Assembly: GCF_023923205.1 (NCBI RefSeq)
Contig: NZ_CP099490.1
Coordinates: forward strand, 3,534,001 to 3,598,000
Length of the DNA stretch: 64,000 nt
Direction: 5' to 3'
Origin: Ornithinimicrobium cryptoxanthini
Lineage (GTDB): Bacteria > Actinomycetota > Actinomycetes > Actinomycetales > Dermatophilaceae
The position numbers and the translations under genes were made by a program. Positions 17,466 through 25,300 of the stretch are shown here, piece after piece (positions within the stretch are counted from its first letter, which is position 1; the number at the start of each line of letters is the position of its first letter). The notes under the pieces were generated by a model. The model saw only the letters and a program-made list of their open reading frames with translations. It did no database searches and was not told the origin of the DNA.

Positions 17466-18071
17466 ATGAACCGCACACACACGCTCTGGCCCGCGGCGCT
17501 GGTCGCCGCCCTGGTCCTCACCGCCTGCGGCAGTGACGACCCTGACCAGTCTGACACCGAAGAGACCCCGCAGGGTCAGAGCGCCGACGAGGACCCGACG
17601 ACGACTTCCGATGGCGCGACCACCGACAGCGCGACCACCGAGAGCCCCTCCGAGGACGCCACTGACGACGCGGCGGGCGACACGATAGGCCCCGGGCCAA
17701 TCGTTGCGACGGCCGACACCGATCTGGGCACGATCCTGGTCGACGGCGAGGGCATGACCCTCTATCTGTTCACCCAGGACAGCCCGAACACCTCGGTCTG
17801 CATGGACGACTGCCTGGTCGCCTGGCCGATCCTCGAGGGCGAACCGAGCGCCGGCGACGGCGCGGACGACAGCAAGCTCGGGTCGTTCGAGCGTGCCGAC
17901 GGCACGGTGCAGGCGACGTATGACGGGTGGCCGCTCTACTACTTCGCCCAGGACCAGGCGCCGGGAGACACGACCGGTCAGGCGGTCAACGACGTGTGGT
18001 GGGTCATGGACGCCGACGGCGCCGCGATCACCGGCGCGCCCGGCGACGCGTCTGGTGGCTACGACTACTAG
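17466..18071 (+). CDS. COG4315 lipoprotein with secreted repeats (PF03640)
   Basis: 201 residues. Signal peptide with lipobox LTAC, lipidated Cys at 21. A Thr/Ser/Asp/Glu-rich linker follows (residues 25-75). Then two secreted-repeat motifs: LGTILVDGEGMTLYLFTQD with C-x3-C (CMDDC) and LVAWPIL; and TVQATYDGWPLYYFAQD, ending VNDVWWVMDADG. Anchored outside the membrane; function of the family is unknown, often linked to redox or stress sigma regulons. ATG with GGAGGAAC upstream. Divergent from the ECF sigma gene. Confidence 0.88.
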   Translation: MNRTHTLWPAALVAALVLTACGSDDPDQSDTEETPQGQSADEDPTTTSDGATTDSATTESPSEDATDDAAGDTIGPGPIVATADTDLGTILVDGEGMTLYLFTQDSPNTSVCMDDCLVAWPILEGEPSAGDGADDSKLGSFERADGTVQATYDGWPLYYFAQDQAPGDTTGQAVNDVWWVMDADGAAITGAPGDASGGYDY

Positions 18072-18147
18072 AGGAGTAACTTCCGGCCGTTAGTGGTCGC
18101 CCACCCACAGGCATTCGCTCTCATGAAGAAGAGATAGCCTAAAATGT

Positions 18148-20154
18148 ATGAGAATGTCGTCGCTTTTTCCTCGGCTATTTCCGATCGTCGCGAAAACCTT
18201 GGGAATTCTCCTCACAATCGGCGCTGCGCCAGCTGTCAATATCTTCGCCGTTTCTGACGCAGCCATGACGTCGCCCGTTGCATCGGCGGCGCCGGTGTCT
18301 GTGTCGCCTGCTGCACCTGTGCCCCTGACGCCGGAGGACGTGGACGCGTGGCTGGACGGTGTCGTGCCGTCCTTGCTGGACCGCGAGGGGATCGTCGGGG
18401 CGACCGTCGTGATCGTCGACGATGGTGAGGTCGTCACCCAGCGGGGTTTCGGGTGGGCGGAGGTCGACGCGAACGGCACCGGTGTCCGCCCCGTCGACCC
18501 CGCACGGACGCTGTTCCGCATCGGATCGGTCTCCAAGGTGGTCGTCGGCACCGCAGTGATGCAACTGGTCGAGCGGGGGCAGCTCGACCTTGACGCGCCG
18601 GTTGAGGACTACCTCGACCTCGAGATTCAGGCGAGGTTCGCGACGCCGATCACGCTTCGACACCTGCTCACGCACACGGCTGGCTTCGAGGACAGAGTGT
18701 CGAACGTGCTGCTTCCCGAAGGTGCGGAGGCCCCGGAACTTCGGGATGCGGTCAGGCCACCACCGCCCCAGATCTTTGAGCCCGGGACGACACCTGCATA
18801 CTCCAACTACTCGAGCACGCTGGCCGCCTACATTGTCGAGCGCGTGAGCGGTGAACCCTTTGCCGAATACGCCCGGAAGAACGTGTTCGAGCCTGCCGAG
18901 ATGGGCACCGCGAGTTTTGAGCAACCGCTGCCGGAGGACCTTGCTGCCATGGCTACGACCACCTACCCCAGCGCGGGGGAACCGGCCACACACTTCGAGC
19001 ACCTCGGCCCGTGGCCGTCGGGCTCGGTGTCCGCCTCGGGCGCAGACATGGCTGCGTTCATGCTGGCGCATCTCGACAGCGACTCCTCGCCGCTGCTCAG
19101 CCCCACCAGTTTGGAGACGATGCACTCCCGGGCTCTGTCCGCAGACACGCTGGGCGGCCTCGCGGACGGCGACTCGATGGCGATCTCGTTCTATGAGCAG
19201 ACGCGGAACGGGGTGTCCGGGATCGCGCATGGCGGCGACCTGTCCCACGACCACGCCGAGCTCTGGCTCTCCCCACAACGGGGCTCGGGCATCTTCGTCG
19301 GTTTCAACAGCTCGGGCGTGCGGAATGACTCGCCGGCCGCCTTCCGCGAGATCATCATCGACGGTTTCGTCACCCGCTACCTCGCGTCGGCACAGGCGAC
19401 ACCTCAGCAGCTCGACACGTCGGTCGACCACGCGGCGCAGCTCGCTGGTGTCTATGAGCTCTCCCGTCGCGCTGAGTCCACGTTCGTGCGCATCTACAGC
19501 GCGGCGAGCAAGGTGACCGTCAGGGCAGACGGAGTCGGCGCCATCACCCTGACGGGGATCACCGACCTGGCTGGGGTGCCACTGCGGTTCGTCCAGGTCG
19601 AACCCTGGTTGTGGCAGTCCGCCCGCGGCTCCGACCAGCTCAGCGTGCGTGTCGGCGAGGACGGTTCCATCGAGGCGATCGCTCTGCATCCCGCGTTCGT
19701 GATCACGCCGATGTCGCCGTGGCGGGCGGCGGTGGTGCCGACGCTGGTCGCCTCAATCGCGCTCCTGCTTATCGCAGTCGTGGCGTGGCCGGTGCGCGCG
19801 GTCGCAGGTGTCGTGTTCACCAAGCCACTCCGGCAGCGTCCCCGCGACCGGCGCCTGCGCCTGCTCTCGCTCCTCGCGGCCGTCGCAGCGCTCGCTGCGG
19901 TCGGGCTCTGGCTGATGGCTGCCGTGCAGATGCTGAACTTCGGCGGCCTGTCCCACCTGGTGGTTCGCACGGCGCAGGCACTCACCCTGATCGGCATCCT
20001 GGGAGCCGTCCCGGCGTTCTGGCGCGCCGTGCGCATGGTGCGCGAACGGCGTTGGTGGCCGGCCGCACTGGCGGTCCTGACCGTGGTCGGGTTCCTCGGC
20101 TGGGCCTACGTGGCGCTCGTCGGCGGGCTCCTCACCCCGAGCCTGCACCCCTGA
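18148..20154 (+). CDS. Serine hydrolase, class C beta-lactamase/PBP family, with C-terminal membrane domain
   Basis: 668 residues. N-terminal signal/anchor (residues 8-35). The catalytic domain has SVSK (S-x-x-K nucleophile motif), YSNYSS (Y-x-N motif) and AHGGD as the third motif. After a lipocalin-like linker, four hydrophobic helices fill residues about 525-660 (for example VVPTLVASIALLLIAVVAW). This layout matches membrane-bound esterase/PBP-like enzymes of Gram-positives; the substrate is unknown. The first 130 bases are AT-richer than neighbours, and Tyr codons are mostly TAC (9 of 11 by my count), so acquisition is likely. Start codon choice (18148 or 18154) is uncertain. Confidence 0.88.
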   Translation: MRMSSLFPRLFPIVAKTLGILLTIGAAPAVNIFAVSDAAMTSPVASAAPVSVSPAAPVPLTPEDVDAWLDGVVPSLLDREGIVGATVVIVDDGEVVTQRGFGWAEVDANGTGVRPVDPARTLFRIGSVSKVVVGTAVMQLVERGQLDLDAPVEDYLDLEIQARFATPITLRHLLTHTAGFEDRVSNVLLPEGAEAPELRDAVRPPPPQIFEPGTTPAYSNYSSTLAAYIVERVSGEPFAEYARKNVFEPAEMGTASFEQPLPEDLAAMATTTYPSAGEPATHFEHLGPWPSGSVSASGADMAAFMLAHLDSDSSPLLSPTSLETMHSRALSADTLGGLADGDSMAISFYEQTRNGVSGIAHGGDLSHDHAELWLSPQRGSGIFVGFNSSGVRNDSPAAFREIIIDGFVTRYLASAQATPQQLDTSVDHAAQLAGVYELSRRAESTFVRIYSAASKVTVRADGVGAITLTGITDLAGVPLRFVQVEPWLWQSARGSDQLSVRVGEDGSIEAIALHPAFVITPMSPWRAAVVPTLVASIALLLIAVVAWPVRAVAGVVFTKPLRQRPRDRRLRLLSLLAAVAALAAVGLWLMAAVQMLNFGGLSHLVVRTAQALTLIGILGAVPAFWRAVRMVRERRWWPAALAVLTVVGFLGWAYVALVGGLLTPSLHP

Positions 20155-20213
20155 CTGAATGACTCCCGGCGGTCAACGGTCATAGGCCATCAGTGAGCGG
20201 CGGACGCGTCGGC

Positions 20214-22709
20214 TCAGGCCGTCGCCAACCCCGCTGCGGGTGCGACCCGGGCCGCCCGGCGCGCCGGCAGCACCGAGGCCAGCAGACCGGCGCCGAGCGC
20301 GACGGCGAGTATGACGACGAGCCGGGTGAGCGGGAAGGCCAGGACCGTGTCGGTCCCGTCCGGCATCAGGGTCTGCACGCCGAACCAGGCATAGGTCACG
20401 CCCAGGCCGATGCCCAGCAGGGCACTGACGACTGCGAGCAGCACTCCCTCGACCGTCAACATCCCGCGCAGCTGGGCACGGGTCAGCCCCATGGCCCGCA
20501 GCAGGGAGTTCTCGCGGGTGCGCTCCAGCACGGACAGCGCCAGGGTGTTGGCGATCCCGACCACGGCGATGACCACAGCGACGCCGAGCAGTGCCGTGGT
20601 GATCAGCACCAGCACATCGAGCATCGTGGTCAGCTGGGCCCGCGCCGGTGCGCCGCCGGTAACCCAAGCGCCCTCGGGCTCGACGATGTCGCGGATGTCG
20701 GCGACCACCGTCGCGACGTCTGCGTCGTCGGAGAGGCGCAGCAACAGACCACCACCGGCGGCCGAGGACGCGTCCAGCGCAGCCAGGTCGGCGGCGGGCA
20801 ACACGAACTCGTCCATCGGGAAGGCCACGACCGTCGCCTCGCTGCTGCCGTCCGGCCCACTGAGCTGCACCGCGTCGCCCAGTTCCAGACCGTTGATCTC
20901 CATGATCCACTCGGACATGCCGACCGTGCCCGGCTGGAGCCGCTCGACGGCGCCCGCGTCTCGCAGGACCGGGGCCACCGCCGTGGGGTCGATGCCATAG
21001 ACAGGGGACTCGGCCGACCAGGTGCCGTCGGCTGACTCCACCTGGAGCCAGCCGCCCCCGAACTCGACCGCCTCGGCGACCCCAGCGACTCCGGCCACCT
21101 GGGTGAACACGGCCCCGTTGAGTGCTTCCACCACCATCTGCTCGCCGGCCTCGTCCGAGGGACTGCCGGTGAGCTCGAACTGTGGGAAGGCCATGACGTC
21201 GGCGGGGTACTGCTGGTCGATCTCGCCCATGGCGGTCCGTTCGGCCGAGGCCGCGCCGACCGAGGTCATGGTGATCAGCGTGACGCCGATGAGCAGGGCC
21301 GCGCTGGTGGCCGCTGCCCGCCCGGGGTTGGCCACCGTGTTGCCGACGGCCAGCCGCGACGGCACACCCCGCAGTGCCGCTCCGAGCGCGCGGATGCCGG
21401 CCGGCACAAAGAACACGGCGGCCACCAGCACACCGATGAAGCTGACCAGGCCGGCTGCCACTCCGATCACGACGTCTCCAGTCGAGGCCGCCAGGACGAG
21501 ACCTGCGGCACCCGCGCCGAGCAGCAGGACGGAGGCGAGGATGCGCACCAGGCCCGGGCGGGAGACCACGTCAGGGGCAGTCACCGGCTGCAACGCGGCC
21601 ATCGGCGCCACGCGAGTCGCCCGCCGAGTCGGCCACCAGGCCGCGGCGACGGTGACCGCCACGCCAACCACCCAGGGCACCGCCAGCGACACCGGCTCCA
21701 GCCCGGGACGCAGGGTCATCGGCGTCCCGAGGTCGATCTCGCCCAGGAGGGAGGCCGCGGTCCAGGTGACTGCCACTGCCAGCAGCACACCCGCGGTGGA
21801 CGCGGCTGCGCCCAGCAGCCCGGCCTCGGTCAGCACCGTGCGCCGCACCTGGGAGCGGGTCGCCCCGACGCACCGCAGGAGCGCGAGCTCGCGGGTGCGC
21901 TGGGTCAGCACGATGGCAAACGTGTTGGCGATGACGAGCGCGCTGGTGGCCACGGCGATCGCCCCGAAGCCGAGCAGCACCGGGCCGAGCAGGTCCAGGC
22001 CGCCGGTGGCCTGCGCGACGGCCAGGTTGGCCGCCTCCTGACCGGTCAGCACCTCGGCACCTGGCAGCAGCTCCCCGATGGTGGCCCGCGCAGCGCTCTC
22101 GTCGGCCCCCGACAGATCCACCGTCACGTGGTCAAAAATCAGCTCCGGGTCCCACCCGCGCAGCGTCGCCTCGTCCACGACGAGGACCTCGCTCCAGGAC
22201 AGCTCGGGTGCGTTCCCGACATCCATGACCCCGACGACCTCGAGGTCGACGGCCGCCCCCTGTGTGCCGTCATACTCATAGGCCTGGAAGGTGACCGTGT
22301 CGCCGACCGTCGCGGCGGAGACCGAGGAGACCACGACCTGGTCCGGCCCGGTCGGCAGAGCCCCCTCCTGCAGCGCGACGCCCGGGCCGCGCGGCGCCGT
22401 CGTGGCGATCGCGCCGTCGTTGCCGATGGTGCCGGGCACGCGTGCCGAGGCATCCACCACGGTGATGCCGTCCGCAGCCCGCAGCGCGTCCACGCCCGCC
22501 GTGTTGGCGGTGCCGTCGGTCTGCCGGACCACGAGGTCACGGTTGACGAAGTCGCCGGCCACCGACTCGCCGACCCCCCGCTCGAGCGCGTCGAGCATCA
22601 GCATCGTCGTGGCGACGAACGCCACGCTGAGGACGATCGCGAGAGCCGTGGCCGCGAGACGCCGGGCATGGCCGCGCAGCCCGGAGACCGCCAGTGATGC
22701 GGTGCTCAT
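20214..22709 (-). CDS. ABC transporter permease, FtsX/MacB type
   Basis: 831 residues with two FtsX-like permease halves. There is an N-terminal membrane helix, an extracellular domain, three helices around residues 255-380 (with TRELALLRCVGATRSQVRRTV), a central membrane pair, a second extracellular domain, then three C-terminal helices with TRENSLLRAMGLTRAQLRGML and a final PARRAARVAPAAGLA. The ALLR-x-G-A/M motif is the coupling helix that meets the ATPase. Such systems export lipids, peptides or antimicrobials. ATG overlaps the ATPase stop (ATGA). Confidence 0.92.
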   Translation of the reverse strand: MSTASLAVSGLRGHARRLAATALAIVLSVAFVATTMLMLDALERGVGESVAGDFVNRDLVVRQTDGTANTAGVDALRAADGITVVDASARVPGTIGNDGAIATTAPRGPGVALQEGALPTGPDQVVVSSVSAATVGDTVTFQAYEYDGTQGAAVDLEVVGVMDVGNAPELSWSEVLVVDEATLRGWDPELIFDHVTVDLSGADESAARATIGELLPGAEVLTGQEAANLAVAQATGGLDLLGPVLLGFGAIAVATSALVIANTFAIVLTQRTRELALLRCVGATRSQVRRTVLTEAGLLGAAASTAGVLLAVAVTWTAASLLGEIDLGTPMTLRPGLEPVSLAVPWVVGVAVTVAAAWWPTRRATRVAPMAALQPVTAPDVVSRPGLVRILASVLLLGAGAAGLVLAASTGDVVIGVAAGLVSFIGVLVAAVFFVPAGIRALGAALRGVPSRLAVGNTVANPGRAAATSAALLIGVTLITMTSVGAASAERTAMGEIDQQYPADVMAFPQFELTGSPSDEAGEQMVVEALNGAVFTQVAGVAGVAEAVEFGGGWLQVESADGTWSAESPVYGIDPTAVAPVLRDAGAVERLQPGTVGMSEWIMEINGLELGDAVQLSGPDGSSEATVVAFPMDEFVLPAADLAALDASSAAGGGLLLRLSDDADVATVVADIRDIVEPEGAWVTGGAPARAQLTTMLDVLVLITTALLGVAVVIAVVGIANTLALSVLERTRENSLLRAMGLTRAQLRGMLTVEGVLLAVVSALLGIGLGVTYAWFGVQTLMPDGTDTVLAFPLTRLVVILAVALGAGLLASVLPARRAARVAPAAGLATA

Positions 22710-23473
22710 CGGGTGCCCAGCCGGGCGATCTGGGCCAGCACCTTCTCGGCGGTCGGCTCGAGGACCTCGTCCGCGACCTGGCCGTCGGAGAGCATCAGGA
22801 CGCGGTCGGCATAGCCTGCCGCCACCGGGTCATGGGTGACCATCACGACGGACTGCCCCCACTCGTCCACGCTGCGCCGCAGCAGGGAGAGCACCTCGGC
22901 GCCGGTCGTGGAGTCCAGCGCCCCGGTCGGCTCGTCGGCGAAGACCACCTCGGGGCGGGTCACCAGGGCGCGGGCCAGCGCTACGCGCTGCTGCTGGCCA
23001 CCGGACAGCTCACCCGGGCGGTGGCTCAGCCGGTCCTCCAGCCCCAGGCCGGTCACCACCTGCCGCAGCCACGCCGGGTCCCCCTGCGACCCGGCGAGCT
23101 GCAGCGGCAGGCGGATGTTCTGCTCGGCGGTCAGCGTCGGCAGCAGGTTGAAGGCCTGGAAGACGAAGCCGACCCGCGAGCGCCGCAGCCTGGTCAGGGC
23201 CGTGTCGCTCAGCCGGGTCAGCTCCGCATCCCCCAGGAAGACGCGGCCGGTGGTCGGGGTGTCGAGCCCGGCCAGCAGGTGCATCAGGGTGGACTTGCCG
23301 GAGCCGCTGGGGCCCATGATCGCGGTGAACCGGCCGGCCTCGATGCCGACCGAGACCCCGTCGAGGGCGCGCACGGTGGTCTCTCCGGAGCCATAGGTCT
23401 TGGTCAGGTCGATGGCGCTCGCGGCCAGCGTCGTGCCCCGTGTGACGGGTGCGGTCGTCGTGGTCTGTGTCAT
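22706..23473 (-). CDS. ABC transporter ATP-binding protein, LolD/MacB type
   Basis: 255 residues from MTQTTTTAPVTRG. Walker A GPSGSGKST, Q-loop FVFQAFNLLPTLTAEQN, signature LSGGQQQRVALARAL, Walker B VVFADEPTGALD, and H-loop MVTHD. This is the fast subclass that pairs with FtsX-like permeases. First gene of a two-gene operon; the permease overlaps its stop. A perfect 20-bp inverted repeat lies 89 bp upstream and could be the control site. Confidence 0.95.
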   Translation of the reverse strand: MTQTTTTAPVTRGTTLAASAIDLTKTYGSGETTVRALDGVSVGIEAGRFTAIMGPSGSGKSTLMHLLAGLDTPTTGRVFLGDAELTRLSDTALTRLRRSRVGFVFQAFNLLPTLTAEQNIRLPLQLAGSQGDPAWLRQVVTGLGLEDRLSHRPGELSGGQQQRVALARALVTRPEVVFADEPTGALDSTTGAEVLSLLRRSVDEWGQSVVMVTHDPVAAGYADRVLMLSDGQVADEVLEPTAEKVLAQIARLGTR

Positions 23474-23561
23474 GCCGACAACGCTAGGGAGGAGGGGCCC
23501 TCTCGGCATCGGACCAGGGGCTGGACTGCAGGTCAGGTGCGGTGCGCCAGTGGGTGACCCT

Positions 23562-23581
23562 CGTCATACCGGGGTATGACG
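23562..23581. promoter_or_regulatory. Inverted repeat upstream of the ABC operon
   Basis: CGTCATACC-GG-GGTATGACG, two perfect 9-bp arms. It is between the end of the Stealth gene and the ABC ATPase start. It may be an operator for the ABC operon; a terminator for the Stealth operon is the other reading, since it begins 19 bp after that stop codon. Confidence 0.5.
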
Positions 23582-23599
23582 TGTGGCCGGCGGTGGCGG

Positions 23600-25300
23600 T
23601 CAGGAGGGCCGATCTCCGGTCGGTGTTGCGGGAATCTCGAACGGCGCAGGGATGGGGAACGCGTCGGCCAGCCAGGCGGGGAGCCACCCGGGATCCGCGT
23701 CGTCCTCCCCGCTGGGTGGCGGGACGTCGTTGAGGCAGATGACGCTGACGTTGCCGGGATGGCCCTTGCGGAGCAAGCGTTCCCGGACGCTCGGGTCTCC
23801 GATGTTGAAGTAGGCGTAGCGGATCGCCGAGCGCACGCCGCGTCCGGTGAAGAGTGCGGTGTAGAGGTGCAGCCAGGAGTTGGACTCGACGTCCGTCTCT
23901 GACCGGAAGGGACTGCCCACGGTGACCGCGATCTCGCTGGCATAGCGCTCCGCCACCTCGGTCGCGACGTCCTTGCGCTGTGGGATCGGGACGTGGGCGA
24001 ACACCTCGGAGGCGCGGCGGCCGAAGTCGCGGTGGATGAGCTCCGCCGAGTTCGAGCGGGCGCGCTCCAGCGGGTTCTGGTGGTCACGTGAGATGTCGGG
24101 GCGGCGGGACCGGGAGAAGAAGACCCTGAGCTGCCCGTCTCCGGTGAAGAAGTCATACGGCGTCACGGGAGCGGTGAACATGACGTCGTCGTTCAGGATG
24201 AGGTATCTGTCCGACAGGCCCGGGATGCGGTGGACCTGGGAGCCGATCGCATGGGAGCTGAAACTGGGTAGCGCCTCGCTGTCGGAGAAGATCTCCCGGT
24301 GGTCCACCACGGTCACACGGCCGTGCTGGGTGTCCAGCCAGTCAGGAGTCTGGTCGTCCGTGACCAGGTAGATGTGGCGGATCCAGGGCGCGTAGGCCTC
24401 GAGGGAACGCATCGAGGCCCGCAGCTCACCACGGTCGCGGAAGTAGTGGGCGTCGCTCCCCTCCGGCAGGTCTGCCAGCCCGAGCCGACGGCGGGTGGCG
24501 GCCCGTTTCGCCCGCCACTGCGGGTCGGAGTCGTCCACCCAGAGGTAGACAGCATCAACGGGGAACTCGATGGCCGAGGCGTCCGCTGCGGATCCGTCGA
24601 CGCTGGGTTCCAGCCAGCCGTCCCACCGGGCCCGGGTCGTCAGGGAAGGTGGATCGCTGCGGTCGATCTCCTGCACGATGCTCTGGCGGTCGGGTGCTAT
24701 CAGCGTCGCCCGACTCTCATGGTCGTCCCAGACCGCGATGCGGCAGCCGTCCGGAGCACCGTAGAGCTTCCCTGTCGTCGTGCAGCGGACGTATTGGAAG
24801 ACGGAGATGTCCCGGAGGGAATCGAGCTCATCGGCGGTAGGGGCCTCAGTCACCGGACGCGGCAGGCCGATCTCGCGGGCGTGGTAGTAGAACCCCTCCC
24901 CACCGAGGCGCCGTCCGATGGCGTCGAACACGGTGGCCAGGTCGTCGCGCCGCACGCCCCACCTCGCGCTGCGCGTGTAGGGCAGGTGCATGGCGAAGAA
25001 CGGCACCCCGGCGCTGGCGAGCGAGTCGGCGACCGTCGTGGCGGTCCGCGCGGCGAGCCGCCACCTGGTGACGTCCGCCTGGCGGCGCGCGATGACGAAG
25101 TGCGCCCGGTGCGTGGTGATCTCAAGGTCGTCGCTGGAGTCGGTCAGCGCCAGCTGATCGGCCGGGAGCAGGCGGCGAAGAGCGGGCCGCTCCGGGGCGG
25201 CCGAGGCGATCGAGCTCGTCACCCGCCGTCGCACCCGATAGGCGAATTTCCCCACTGCTGCTCGCGGAGCAGCAACCAGCCTCCGTGCCCTGCGCCTCAC
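23600..25300 (-). CDS. Stealth-family sugar-phosphate transferase
   Basis: 566 residues. The four Stealth regions are visible: VDAVYLWVDDSDPQW (CR1) near residue 235; RDRGELRASMRSLEAYAPW and HIYLVTDDQTPDWL (CR2); LILNDDVMF and SRRPDISRDHQNPLERAR (CR3, with the acidic pair); and VPIPQRKDV plus the C-terminal VSVICLNDVPPPS (CR4). These enzymes transfer sugar-1-phosphates to build capsule or wall polymers. GTG start overlaps the CDP-glycerol transferase stop (GTGA). Tyr codons are 14 TAC to 3 TAT by my count, opposite to resident genes. Confidence 0.9.
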   Translation of the reverse strand: MRRRARRLVAAPRAAVGKFAYRVRRRVTSSIASAAPERPALRRLLPADQLALTDSSDDLEITTHRAHFVIARRQADVTRWRLAARTATTVADSLASAGVPFFAMHLPYTRSARWGVRRDDLATVFDAIGRRLGGEGFYYHAREIGLPRPVTEAPTADELDSLRDISVFQYVRCTTTGKLYGAPDGCRIAVWDDHESRATLIAPDRQSIVQEIDRSDPPSLTTRARWDGWLEPSVDGSAADASAIEFPVDAVYLWVDDSDPQWRAKRAATRRRLGLADLPEGSDAHYFRDRGELRASMRSLEAYAPWIRHIYLVTDDQTPDWLDTQHGRVTVVDHREIFSDSEALPSFSSHAIGSQVHRIPGLSDRYLILNDDVMFTAPVTPYDFFTGDGQLRVFFSRSRRPDISRDHQNPLERARSNSAELIHRDFGRRASEVFAHVPIPQRKDVATEVAERYASEIAVTVGSPFRSETDVESNSWLHLYTALFTGRGVRSAIRYAYFNIGDPSVRERLLRKGHPGNVSVICLNDVPPPSGEDDADPGWLPAWLADAFPIPAPFEIPATPTGDRPS

